From positions 203,001-267,000 of the forward strand of contig WPIO01000124.1 of NCBI GenBank assembly GCA_009760855.2: 64,000 nucleotides of DNA. The letters run 5' to 3'. The position numbers and the translations under genes are program-made. Under the pieces are notes generated by a model that had not been told where the DNA came from, did not search any database, and was given only the letters and a program-made list of their open reading frames with translations. This document shows positions 21,114-33,030 of the stretch, piece after piece (positions within the stretch are counted from its first letter, which is position 1; every line of letters begins with the position of its first letter). The stretch comes from Cristatella mucedo. Its lineage: Eukaryota > Bryozoa > Phylactolaemata > Cristatellidae.

Positions 21114-22621
21114 ACAAAATTATTTTTTAAGGCTCGTTCACGCAGCAGACTACCGCTAGTCCCTATGCATTTGAAACGAATCACGCTCTCCCTAGATGCT
21201 GGTATCCTTGCTCCCGGGACTCAAACTCTCGTGTGAAAAGATTAAAGACGTTATCTGGGTATTCTCAAAAACAGACGCCACCCGATGCAAGTGCAAACAC
21301 AGCAGCCCAGAACTGCTATCAGTGCCCCTCCGAACGAGGTGTGTTAATACGCTGAATGACTAAGCATATTTTTTAAAATTTACGCACAGATTATATTCAA
21401 ATTAAACGCATAGCTATGGGTAGAACATCCGCAAGGTTCTAAAAATGATTTTCGCTCTGCCTAGGCTAATTTCGGCTACATGCTTTGTTTGTAAACCGGT
21501 ACGAAAGCGTTACCAAAGATCAGTGCAAGCTACCAAGCAGCTCTTTAATGTTAAATAGCGTGGAGAGGAGTAGACGCCAACAGCGAACCCCCCCCCCGTT
21601 CGCGAAGTTACGGAGACCTTGCTTTCAACCCGTCGAGCAAATGTGGCTCTCGATGGTGTCGCAGAAAGAAAGCTGAAGGGCTCCGCTGCGACTGCCGAGC
21701 TAGTGAATTCTGACCGATGCTCCAGCGTTTATCGCTAGGACAATGTCGGCCTTGAACCTGAAGGCAATCTGCGATCTCTTCGGAGGCGCGTATATACGTT
21801 AACTTGCTCTCGATAAAAAAAACCAAGCTGCGCCTTGACGTCTGCCCGGGCAGACTAGATAGGGAACAAAAGGGCGCGCATTATTGAGGTGCCTCCTATC
21901 GGCAGGTGTTTGCTGTGCTAGAAATCGGGTCGGAAACCCGGTCGCTCTTGTGACCTACATTGCCGGAAGTGCTGGGCGTTCCTGGGAGGCCGCTTTTCCG
22001 AAGCCAAACACTTCCGGTGAATTCTAGGCCGGCGCGGCCTTTAGCTGCACCGGGGATCTAGATCGCGGTCCGCTGCAGAGCTCGATCTAGCAGTGGACCG
22101 AGCGCGAGCGGAGAGCCCACCGGAGCTGTGGTCGCTGCGATGCGGCGATGACACAACTCGCATTGCGAGCCCCTATCTTATCGTTCAAAACTATCGGTTG
22201 CTAGCGCTTCGCTGCCTTCAATGTGTCTCCAGCTACTTACTCCATCGTCGTTAGCGAAACGCAACTGTGCTTAATCAACCAGGTTCTGAAAATTGCTAGA
22301 GATAAGCAGTGGTTCCCGAGTTATAACTATTGGGAACAGGATATGCTTTGAACTATATCAGCTTGGAGCTAATTAAAAAAGTCATCCAAACAGATGACTA
22401 GTGTGCTGTGATCAATAAGTTATCGCCTGGCGCTGGTCAGCAGTGGTCCTCTCAGGCTGTGAAATGTGAAGCTAGGCGCCAATGACACGGGCTAGCTACT
22501 CTGGTAGGGACTTTCTTGATTGCATTTGTCCGCTATCGTCTACCTCCCTTAATGCTTCGGGGCGGCTACCGCGACTCGTCAGCGTGCGTCGAGAAGCTAG
22601 TCTGCTGTCTCGCGTCTGCTA
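21114..22621. other. No gene recognised
   Basis: No repeat family or exon was identified. Confidence 0.45.
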
Positions 22622-22720
22622 GGGATAATGATAATAATAATAATAATAATGCACTTGATAAAGCGCCCTAAGAGAACTCAATCTCTCTCAAGGCGCTTTA
22701 CATTTGCTGCAAAGGGATAG
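22622..22720 (-). mobile_element. LINE-B hairpin tail (minus)
   Basis: ATA repeats precede AAAGCGCCC...GGCGCTTTACAT, the reverse complement of the LINE-B end. Nothing else of the element is recognised beyond about 22720. Confidence 0.75.
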
Positions 22721-23109
22721 CCCCGTAACATGCCGTGTATTTGCGGTAAGGCTTGAGTCCTGAAGCCAGTAAGGACACTTTATCCCTTGCCTTTTTTGTG
22801 ACCAAAGTTTTTTACTTGCCGGCCGTCCGTTGCACCTGCGCTCATGGGATGATCGAGGGGACTTGCCCGCAGGAACGCGTGCAGTGATACGAATAGACTG
22901 CGATGGCGTGGACACTTGCTTGAACTTTTAATCAGTGCTGCTGCATACATCGGTACTCTCTGAGCGCCTCTCGTCAGTCGCATGCTCATCACTGGCACTG
23001 CACGGCAATGGTGTCTATGTCCTATCTCACTGGGAAACTTTAGAGCTTTGGTGTCTACTGGGAAAAGTCATCAGAGCCTTATAAGTAGGAACCACATAAG
23101 CCTTATAAG

Positions 23110-24225
23110 TACGGCGGCGCACTCAAGGAATCTATGCTTGGTCCACTTATTTTCACAATTTATACTCTTCCTCTTGCCGATGTAATAGTTTGATCGTCAA
23201 GCAAAATGTAGGCTTTCATTTGTATGTAGACGACGCACAGCTAACCTGTTATTTCATCCGTTTCTGCCTTTAGCGCGACAAACTCTTTCAACTACACAGT
23301 TGCAAATATTGCTAGCATTCGCATGCTGGTGACTCAGCTGTTTCTCAAATTGAATAATAATAATATGGACAAACCTTGTTTTACTTAGAAATGGGCAAAC
23401 CTATCCCTCAAAATGGGTTTGGCCAGTATATTTCCAGCAGCCTGTGCACGCAAGCTGGATTCGCTGTTCCCACGTGACCTTTCGTACGACCTGATATCAG
23501 GTCCTCACTCGTCTGCCTAATTTCAGCTACGCAATATTGCAAAAATTTGGGCAACAGCTTAGGCAGGAATACCATATCCAAGTCAATCCATTAATTGTGA
23601 CATTCCATCTTAACTTCTGTAACAGGTAAGACCTTGCAAGTCCTCTTACATTTACCGTAAGGCGCTCACAGTTGGCGCTAAACTGTGCAGCTAACTTGTC
23701 TGCCGTGAACGCCGCAATTGCCACTGAAAACCGCTTCTCACCGAACAGCTTTGGCTCCCCATAAAGCGGCGCATCCACTTCCAGGTTTGTCACAAACGCT
23801 TACGTCCCTCCATTCTTTTGCTCTCGCCTGCTGAACGGAACTACTTACCAATCAGGCTAGGCGGCATCATATCACCCGCTCTTCCAACTCAAGTCGTTTC
23901 GCTGCGCCCTTAAAGAACCTTAAATCATGCGGAGACCGTGCCTTTAGTTCGTTTGCTTCCAAGCCCGGGAACTTGCTAGCGACTGACGTCACGACATTCC
24001 ATGATTGACAGAATTGAAAAATAAAATAAAAACGCGTGTTCTTCACGGAATTGAGCTGGCTCTGTGCGCATTGTCCTTTGTCTTCTTATGTGTGCTGACA
24101 CTGCGCATGCGTTAAATACCAAATTGACGTGCTTCCTGTACTGCTAGACAAAGTGACTAGAAAGAGGTTTAGTTCTGTTAGAGTGCTATATAAATGTCTT
24201 TTATTCCTATTATTATTATTTCCAG
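23110..24225 (+). mobile_element. LINE-B copy with reverse transcriptase remnant
   Basis: Fragments in order are GSMLGPLIFTIYTLPLADVI, a YVDD motif near 23225, the C-terminal region (around 23860-23960: HHITRSSNSSRF, LKSCGDRAFSSFA) and the hairpin tail at 24150-24200 with ATT repeats. Frames are broken throughout. Confidence 0.7.
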
Positions 24226-24255
24226 TGTTGGTTGGGTAGAAAATTCATGCAAGCC

Positions 24256-24256
<1 letters not shown>

Positions 24257-24319
<63 letters not shown>

Positions 24320-24322
24320 GAA
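24257..24322 (+). repeat. GA microsatellite
   Basis: An interrupted GA repeat directly after the LINE-B tail at 24.2 kb. Confidence 0.92.
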
Positions 24323-24964
24323 AGAACAGATGCATCGTGCTTTTCTCATGTTAATAATGTGGATATCACTTCAAAAGATGCTTCGGGGTCTTCAGAGGCT
24401 AACGCACTGAGATTTCTTAATAACTTCGCATGACAAGTCTTGAGTAGTCTCCACATGGGTGCTGTGGAGCTCACTGTCAGAGCAGGATCACCATTAAAAC
24501 ACGCCGATTTCGACACCTATCAGAAAGCAGATCTCTTCAGCACAAGGTGAAACTTGATCGAGTATCAAAACTATGGAAAGACCATTTACATAAGAACAAA
24601 CAACGATAACCAAAAAATAAAAATTAATGTACAATAAGAACTGAGACACGTCTAGGAGTCAAAGTGAAGCAACAAATCGCACACGACGTCTTATTTAATA
24701 CGGATGCCAACGTATCGGTCTTCTACTGACGCTTGCATTTCATGCGTTTTCCATGCCTCGCTGGCCAGCCAATAATGTCAGCGGTTCTAAATAACAAATG
24801 AGATCGTAATCAGCAATAGACAACTCCGTCGCCAAGCAACCTTCCACTTTGCCCGGCGAATTTTCTGACCGCTTCTTCTACTTACCTCCAGGTGCACGGG
24901 TGCTAGGCGGGATGAGAGTGCAAACGCTGGTGGACCTCGTGCCTCGAAGCACGGCTACCGAACC

Positions 24965-25350
24965 TGCGAGGCTACGGACAATAACTTAGCTGTCCCATTC
25001 CTCCGCTTAAAGACAGTTGGCGACAGAAGCTTTAGCTCTGCAGGTCCTAGACTGTGGAACTCGCTTCCACAATTCTTACGCAACGACATCTACTCTCCAA
25101 CTGCCTACTATGGCACATCTTTTTCAGCGGTCCTGAGCTACTACTTCCATGCTACTCAATACCACAACTGCTCTCCTGACTCTGCTATGCTTCCCACTTT
25201 CTCTTTGTTGCGTGAGACGAAGTCTGTTGGCTACCGTATGCGCACCGAAAGCCACACAGGCTTTTTTGGGCTACGGAAAACTCTCCGGAGTAACACCCAC
25301 CGCGTCCTGGTGGCTTTTTGGATTTACGGACGGATATTAATTACATGTGG
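24965..25350 (+). mobile_element. LINE-A 3' fragment
   Basis: It encodes the end of the LINE-A ORF (LAVPFLRLKTVGDRSFSSAG, with changes) and the sequence beyond it up to the ACGGACGG...TACAT end. It is truncated at its 5' end. Confidence 0.75.
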
Positions 25351-26059
25351 CACGTGAGGTGCTGTACAGACAAATGAAGGTAGCGCAGCTAGAAGGAGAC
25401 AAGCAAGAGTGCTGAAGACCTCAAAATAGAAAGCTTACTAAATACTTAATAAACATATAAAATATATAAATAAAAAAATCTTTTAATTCGACAGGTGTCG
25501 AGTGACATGCATGCAGCACCAGCCATAGTGTACAAATCTCGCACAATTCGAAACCCCACAGTATAACTGAGTGACCGTCGTTAAAGATGTGCCGTCCATG
25601 TGGTCAAAACCATAGGTGATGAAATATCAGGTTCCTAATGTTATACTTTATGAAGCGCCTAATAATCGCAAACACTGTCGTGATCTGAATGAGTTAGCAT
25701 GCATCCCTATTCAGACAAGCCGTTGAATTACCCACTATACACGGAATGGCGTATACCGTAGGCCAGTTGAAGAATCGGGGTGACCGTATGGCCGAAGGTC
25801 TCGGAAGAGTGCTTACGGTTGGGCTGCCGTGGCCAGCGAAACGGAGCAAGTTAGACGTGTCGAATACGAACTCCTGGCCATTCCGCCGCTGGCCTTATTG
25901 GATTATCTCTCCAGACACACGGACCTCTAAAGCCCCAAACAAGTTAGCTGTCCCCGTACAAACGGTGACATGCTGCAGCGTCGGGCATCGGTTGAGAGGC
26001 GGGTACGGAGGATCGGCGAGATATGCCGATATGAATAGATGGGCGTTGCACGAGGATAT

Positions 26060-28460
26060 GTTCTGACAAGGCTGGTGGTGGGGTTGCAATTATTGTTCGT
26101 GAATTGTTTGGCTATAAGATGTGCAGTTTTTCGCATGGGCCATCAATTGAATCAGTTGAAATCAGGTCCTCATCAAAGACAGTGCCTCTCACTGTGGTGA
26201 TATAACGACCTGCTTCTGGTTGCCTAAACTTGTTTATAGAGGAGTTTTCGGAGTTACTCGCTAAAATATTTGTGTGTGAAGGCCGTTACTGATTTCTGGA
26301 GACTTCAATATTCATGTTGACAACCTAAGCAACAGCCAGGTCCGCTCATTTCTTGACAGTCTGGAGAATTTTGGTTTGGTCCAACTCGTTAATCATACCA
26401 CTCACGTCAATGGCCATGTTCTAGATCTCGCGATCCCTAAGGATGTCCTCCCCACTGACCTTGTGGTGTGTGCGCTGACCCTCTCGGATCATTGTTCGAT
26501 CTCGTTTACTGTTCCTGCTTCCTTGTAAGTACAGGGTAATGTCTAACTTTTCAAGCGAAGTAACTTGCAAAGCATTGACATAGACAAATTTTTGAACTCT
26601 GTTTGTGGTACAGGTCTTCTTGATCTGCACCCAGAATCAACCGGCAGCCTTGATACCCTCGCTGATGCCGTGAACATGACACCCAGGAGTGCTCTCGACG
26701 AGCAAGATCCCGTTCATTCTATCCGTGTACAGAGTCGCGGAGATTTCTTTCGATTTACAAAAAACTCCTAAAGATTCGCCATGTTAAGCGAAGGCTTGAA
26801 CGGCGTTTCCAGAAATCGGGATCTGATGCAGATCTAGTCAATTCCAAAGACTGTCTTCGAGTTTACACCCGGAAGCTTAAAAAAGCCAAGGGTTCCTTTT
26901 TCACTCGAAAGCCGAATTCCTGCCCGTCGGACCCTAAGCAGATTTAAGAGACAGTAAAACATTTGCTGCTCAATGCTGAGAGGTCTGACTATCCAGGTAT
27001 TAAGGGCTCAGCCGAAAAGTTTTCAGCCTTTTTTCCTGAAGACATTGTGCACATTCGTGCCTCCATAAAGTCTCCTCCAGCTAGAGCAATTGTGGAATCA
27101 CAACATGTGACCTTCCTTAAAAGGTGTTCCGAGGTTTTTGCATGCGATGTGGCTACCTTAATAAGGCCTAGCAAAAAGAGCTCTTCTCCTGAAGACTCTA
27201 TACCATCAACTCTGTGGTCTTCGCTGGCAGACCAACTTAGCAAAGCCATAACCAAGATTTTTAATGCTTCTTTGGTAAAAGGGGTCGTAACCAAGTACTT
27301 CAAATTAGCAATCGTTAGACCGATACTTCAAAAACCTGGATTAGATACAGAAGTCCTTGCAAACTATCGCCCAGTTTCACTTCTTCCTTTCTTGTCAAAA
27401 ATTCTTGAAAAAATTGTTGCTAAGCAGCTGGTTGAACATTTTGAAAAAAGGAAATGTCAGATACATTTCAATCGGGGTTCAAGAGGCATCACTCCACTGA
27501 AACTGCTCTCCTCCGTGTTGATAATGACATTCTAAGCGGCAACGATGACGGGAATGTCAGTGCCCTAGCTCTGCTAGATCTGTCTGCTGCCTTCGATACC
27601 GTTGATCACGATGCCCTACTTAAACGATTGAGAATAGCGATCGGTCTTGCAGACGAGGCACTGGCGTGGTTTAAATCGTACTTGTCTGATCGGGTTCAAT
27701 CCGTTTCGTGTGGGGGTCAGGTCTCACCCACGAGACCGGTCACCTGTGGAGTCCCTCACGGGTCCGTCCTCGGTCCCTTGCTGTTCTCCATTTATACTCA
27801 ACCTCTGGGAAAGGCGATTAAGGCCCATGGAATAAGATATCACTTTTATGCCGACGATACTCAGCTGTATTTGTCATTCAAACCGTCGGAATCTGCTGCA
27901 GCAACTGATAAACTGGATGCTTGCCTTGCCGACATTTGATCCTGGATGTCGGAAAATTTCTTGAAGCTAAGTGACGATAAAACTGAACCGCTACTCATAG
28001 GGCACCCTAAGCGTGCGGCTAGACTAGAAGGCTTTGCTCTTCTAATAAGTGATGCCGTTGTGCGACCATTACCACGTGCTCGAAATTTAGGTGACGTTTT
28101 CGACAGCTGCCTAAATTTGAAAAGCTTTATTCTGAAGGCTGCTTCTACAGCTAGCCATCACGTCCGACCCATATCTAAGATAAGGAGCTGTCTTCCATGG
28201 TGGCTTGCAAAAAATTTAACTAGCTCCTTAGTTTTTTCTCGGCTTGATTATTGTAATACCCTTTTGGCTGGGCTACCAAAGAAAGCAACTAGGCCACTGC
28301 AGCTGGCTATGAATGTAGCTGTAAGGCTAGTCTTGAAGTCCCAGAGGTTTGACTACGCACCTCCTCTGCTGAAAGAGCTAGGTTGGCTGCCGGTTGATCA
28401 GTGGATTCAGAGCAAAGTTCTTACGCTGACCCACAAGGCCTGCCACAGCTTGGCGTTCGA
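26060..28460 (+). mobile_element. LINE-A copy with endonuclease and reverse transcriptase (L2/CR1-like), broken
   Basis: From about 26090 an APE-type endonuclease C-terminal half can be read with GDFNIHVDN (26300) and a final SDH (26487). The reverse transcriptase follows: [66 protein letters not shown] and YADDTQLYL (YADD at 27847-27858). There is a frameshift near 27450 and an in-frame TGA at 27937-27939. The match stops near 28460 and lacks the 3' end. Motif wording is typical of the L2/CR1 group. Confidence 0.88.
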
Positions 28461-29268
28461 GACAGAAGCTTTCAGAAGGGTTCGACAAAAGGGTTTGTAA
28501 ACTCTACCTGTGGGTCTTCCCTTTCTGAGAGTATCTGTACTCGTGATTGAAGAGTTGGGGTCTTCTTAATCTTTTGCTGAGTACTTTGTTGCCTGACTCC
28601 GCTTCATATCCAGTGTGTGCCTATACCTCACGGCGAGATCTCACCTTGACCTGCAGCACAGCTTGGATGGCTCAGGACAACAGATCTATTTTCGGACAGC
28701 AGATCACTGATGATTGACTTGATATCATGCGTACCTAGGCCTAGGCCAATCGAATTCTGCCACGGCAACATCAGCAACGGATGACCACAGCATCTTTCTT
28801 AAGAGAACCTAATGGCTTAAAGATTTGTATGCACGCTGGCTTGCTCAGCCAATAGTTACCATTTAGGACTACTATATATTGTACCTGTTTGTTGCTAATA
28901 CTTTGTCCGTCTTTGATGCGGTGCACGTTCCGCTTGTTATTAAAGATCGTTATTTTCTCGATCATTGACCGGCTAATGGCTTCAAAGCAGCACTGCGCCT
29001 CACATACTTAACCCGCATTTCCCGAGCCCTGGATGTCCCGTCGCACCTCTATCGCCTCGGAGCGATAGCGTCTCTGCGACCTACCTACCAGCCTTAATAT
29101 TGGCGCCTACAGGGGCTGTTTCATCATTGCTCCGGTTGAACGTTCCGCTTAATAATAGAATTAGCGATAGAAAACAATTTAGTAAACTTACACGTATGCC
29201 CACTGCCATACTAAAGGTCGGCTTGAGAAAATTAGTCGCCTTATTTAAAACTGAAGAACAGTTGTGAC
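28461..29268. other. No gene recognised
   Basis: Sequence between the broken LINE-A copy and the 5' LTR. No part of the R2/NeSL-like remnant is visible here, although that remnant borders the other LTR. Confidence 0.45.
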
Positions 29269-30595
29269 TAGCGCCCGGCTGGCTTTGGCTGAATTTTAGC
29301 GCGAACAAGAGCTGTTCGGCGGCGGGCTAGAGCCCCTTTGTCCTGGAGCAGTGAGCCAGAGAGGAGCGTCAGTGCGGTTAGAGAGGAAGCGCTTAGGAGC
29401 AGGCCAGGAAGCTCGGAGACGAGCAGCGGCGATTCGGCCTTTAGAATTGGTCCGATACTCGCGGAAGCTGCTGATAGATGTTGGCTGGCCTGTCAACCCC
29501 CGCCTTCCCGCTTTCCAAGAAAGAATCTTCTGGAACCCATTCGCCATTCAAGCTGGACGGAGGTACCCTCCCAGTGGCCTGGGGACGGTAGTAATTCCTT
29601 TCTGTAATGGGCCAAGGTGTCCGGGCCCAATACCACTAAGCTCTTGCCCATTGTTCCAGCTAGGTATTTAAGAGTCGAGCGACGCTCGCTCTTGGCCTCG
29701 TGTCTTTTTGTCTGTGGTCTTCTGTCTTTGGTCCGGCTCCGCCGTCGGACTCGTTTTCTCTGGAAGCGAGGGAGGAGGGCGGGCTGTTCGCCAGCGATTG
29801 ACGGAACAGGACGAGACAGCTCTAGGAGGATTCGGTGGAACCCCACCGAACACGGTCGTATCGCGCCCGAGCTGGCATTTTGTTTGTTCTTTCGTGTTTT
29901 GTGTTTCTTTTGTGTCGTGTGTGTGCGCGCTAGCACGTGCTCTCGGCATAGGGATTTGCCGGCGCGAGCTAGGCGTAGTTGGCGTGTGTGGAGCTCTAGT
30001 TCACCGGGTAGGGTTTAGGCTCCGGGTCGCGCTTTAGTGTGGAGAATTATTTCCTCCGCAGGAGTGCTTGAGTTGGCGTGTGTGGAGTATTCCGGCCGCA
30101 CTGGTGGAAACCGAGTTCTAGTTCACCGGGTAGGGTTTAGACTCCGGTTCGCACCTCAGTGTGGAGAAGTACTCCCTCCGCTCGAGTGTTTAAGTTGGCG
30201 TGTTTGGGGTATTCCCTCGGCACAGGTGGGAACGGATTCCTAGTTCACCGGTTAGGGTTTAGGGTCCGGGTCGCGCTTAGTGTAGAGGAGTATTCCCTCC
30301 GCAAGAGTGTTGAACGTGCGAGGAGTGTGGAGATAAAGCTGAACTAGACGCGCAGCGACTTTGTGCGCTTGCGAATAAAGTTCAGTAAAATCCCCAATTT
30401 ATGTGTCTTGCTTCCAATTCACGCCGCGGACTCACGACCCCTTTTAGTAACGGTAAGCAGGTCAGCGCCAGAAACGCTCGTTTCGTGGCGGCCAGCTTAT
30501 TGCGCGTAGGCGCGCACCGAACGGCATTAGGCGATAGGCTACGCCGCTAGGTAAGCGGCAGGTCAAGCTTACCCCGCCGAGCCTTCGGCGTTACA
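29269..30595 (+). repeat. 5' LTR
   Basis: The 1327 bp repeat contains the TATTTAAG promoter motif, a polyadenylation AATAAA near the 3' end and three 122-bp tandem units. It ends in GTTACA directly before the PBS. Confidence 0.88.
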
Positions 30596-30598
30596 TTT

Positions 30599-30616
30599 TG
30601 GCGCCCGAACGGGGAC
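30599..30616 (+). promoter_or_regulatory. Primer binding site, tRNA-Lys type
   Basis: TGGCGCCCGAACGGGGAC follows the 5' LTR after three bases. It is complementary to the 3' end expected for an animal lysine tRNA and is close to the lysine-type PBS known from several retroelements. Confidence 0.8.
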
Positions 30617-30787
30617 TTGTCAAATTGCAGGTAGGATCATAGGACGAGAAATTCCGCAGGAGGCGGCTTGCTTGAGTAGGTCTCCTGAATTAGACTTGTA
30701 GGCGTGTAAATTGGATCGAGCAAAAGAGTGTCGTTTTAACCTGAGAGGTAGGGACGTGTACCTGGGCAGACCAGGGAAACCGCCCGA

Positions 30788-31213
30788 GATGAGCCAGGCT
30801 CACCAGGCTGTAGCGGGTGGGAGTAGCGCAGCAGCAGGCGCCGGTGAAGCGTCTGACGGATTTTTTTGGTAGAGGAACGCTTGCAGCAGATGATGGATGA
30901 AATCGCTCAGCTGAAAGCTAGCGCGGACGTGCACGCTCGGCAGCAGCCGCCGCACCAAGCCGCGCCGCAATTTATGTTTCCTCCGCATTTCTTCGCGGAG
31001 CTGACAGGGATGAGTACGACAAATAGCGTGCAGCATTTTTCCGGTGAAAAACCGGAATCGTTGATTAGATGGCTGAAGGAATACAAGTCACAAGCAGGAA
31101 GCCTGGGATGGAATGACGAACTGTCGGTGGTCACGAAGAGCTGGCGTCGACGGAAGAAGCTACGAGACGCCATCTCCCCAAAGGCCGCTTTGCTGAAGGA
31201 GACTGAGGTTTAA
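30788..31213 (+). pseudogene. Broken gag-like ORF
   Basis: A reading frame opens at 30788 with MSQAHQAVAGG and stops at a run of T around 30861-30867. In another frame it resumes with EERLQQMMDEIAQL and continues through HFSGEKPESLIRWLKEYKSQ and GSLGWNDE to a stop at 31213. The F-x-G and W-L-x-E-Y pattern resembles the capsid region of Ty3-like gag. A third open stretch, about 31275-31460, may be a further fragment. No zinc knuckle or pol was seen. The frame is interrupted, so no functional product is expected. Confidence 0.55.
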
Positions 31214-31703
31214 CATCTTTTGCGTGGCACTTTCCGTTTAAGAGCAGGCACTAACATGCATGTTCTTGTAGGCGAACGCCAACCACCGGATCGACCAACT
31301 GAGATTGCATGCTATTCGTTCGGTGGCCCGGCCAGAGGAGCTGGCCGACGCCAGACATTCGATGACGTTGGAAAGGAGAGAAGTGGAGCACCGCGATCGC
31401 TCCTACCGGAGTGAAGAGCTCAAGACGTACCACAACCTAGCGCGCAGCTTCAGCGCTAGGTAGTGCCTCGACGAGGGCGTTCCGCTTTTTTTTTTCTCCG
31501 GAAAATTGAAAGCTGAAAGCTAAGGAAGGGGCCGGAGTTTTTTTTTTGGTGCGCCGCCCAATGAATCACTGGCACGTCGCGATGTTAGGTTATGCATAAT
31601 TACGAGTGATTGTTGCGTTGATTGTGTGCAAGTGTGGACTTGGCAGCTTTGGTAGTTTAGAGGGCAGATCCGAGGTCGGATCTTCCCGTGGTCGATAGGT
31701 TTG

Positions 31704-33030
31704 TAGCGCCCGGCTGGCTTTGGCTGAATTTTAGCGCGAACAAGAGCTGTTCGGCGGCGGGCTAGAGCCCCTTTGTCCTGGAGCAGTGAGCCAGAGAGGA
31801 GCGTCAGTGCGGTTAGAGAGGAAGCGCTTAGGAGCAGGCCAGGAAGCTCGGAGACGAGCAGCGGCGATTCGGCCTTTAGAATTGGTCCGATACTCGCGGA
31901 AGCTGCTGATAGATGTTGGCTGGCCTGTCAACCCCCGCCTTCCCGCTTTCCAAGAAAGAATCTTCTGGAACCCATTCGCCATTCAAGCTGGACGGAGGTA
32001 CCCTCCCAGTGGCCTGGGGACGGTAGTAATTCCTTTCTGTAATGGGCCAAGGTGTCCGGGCCCAATACCACTAAGCTCTTGCCCATTGTTCCAGCTAGGT
32101 ATTTAAGAGTCGAGCGACGCTCGCTCTTGGCCTCGTGTCTTTTTGTCTGTGGTCTTCTGTCTTTGGTCCGGCTCCGCCGTCGGACTCGTTTTCTCTGGAA
32201 GCGAGGGAGGAGGGCGGGCTGTTCGCCAGCGATTGACGGAACAGGACGAGACAGCTCTAGGAGGATTCGGTGGAACCCCACCGAACACGGTCGTATCGCG
32301 CCCGAGCTGGCATTTTGTTTGTTCTTTCGTGTTTTGTGTGTCTTTTGTGTCGTGTGTGTGCGCGCTAGCACGTGCTCTCGGCATAGGGATTTGCCGGCGC
32401 GAGCTAGGCGTAGTTGGCGTGTGTGGAGCTCTAGTTCACCGGGTAGGGTTTAGGCTCCGGGTCGCGCTTTAGTGTGGAGAATTATTTCCTCCGCAGGAGT
32501 GCTTGAGTTGGCGTGTGTGGAGTATTCCGGCCGCACTGGTGGAAACCGAGTTCTAGTTCACCGGGTAGGGTTTAGACTCCGGTTCGCACCTCAGTGTGGA
32601 GAAGTACTCCCTCCGCTCGAGTGTTTAAGTTGGCGTGTTTGGGGTATTCCCTCGGCACAGGTGGGAACGGATTCCTAGTTCACCGGTTAGGGTTTAGGGT
32701 CCGGGTCGCGCTTAGTGTAGAGGAGTATTCCCTCCGCAAGAGTGTTGAACGTGCGAGGAGTGTGGAGATAAAGCTGAACTAGACGCGCAGCGACTTTGTG
32801 CGCTTGCGAATAAAGTTCAGTAAAATCCCCAATTTATGTGTCTTGCTTCCAATTCACGCCGCGGACTCACGACCCCTTTTAGTAACGGTAAGCAGGTCAG
32901 CGCCAGAAACGCTCGTTTCGTGGCGGCCAGCTTATTGCGCGTAGGCGCGCACCGAACGGCATTAGGCGATAGGCTACGCCGCTAGGTAAGCGGCAGGTCA
33001 AGCTTACCCCGCCGAGCCTTCGGCGTTACA
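31704..33030 (+). repeat. 3' LTR
   Basis: This copy is nearly identical to the 5' LTR. It ends GTTACA and abuts the R2/NeSL-like remnant without a recognisable target duplication. Confidence 0.88.

Larger units (their letters stand above)
29269..33030 (+). mobile_element. Non-autonomous LTR retrotransposon (short internal region)
   Basis: Two direct LTRs of 1327 bp enclose only about 1.1 kb. The right LTR starts TGTAGCGCC and ends GTTACA; the left copy has an altered start (TGACTAGCGCC). Comparing the two, the only internal difference I found is one base near 29902/32337, so the insertion is recent. A PBS lies 3 bases after the left LTR. The interior has a broken gag-like ORF and no protease, reverse transcriptase or integrase. 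The flanks do not show a matching 4-base target duplication. Confidence 0.88.
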
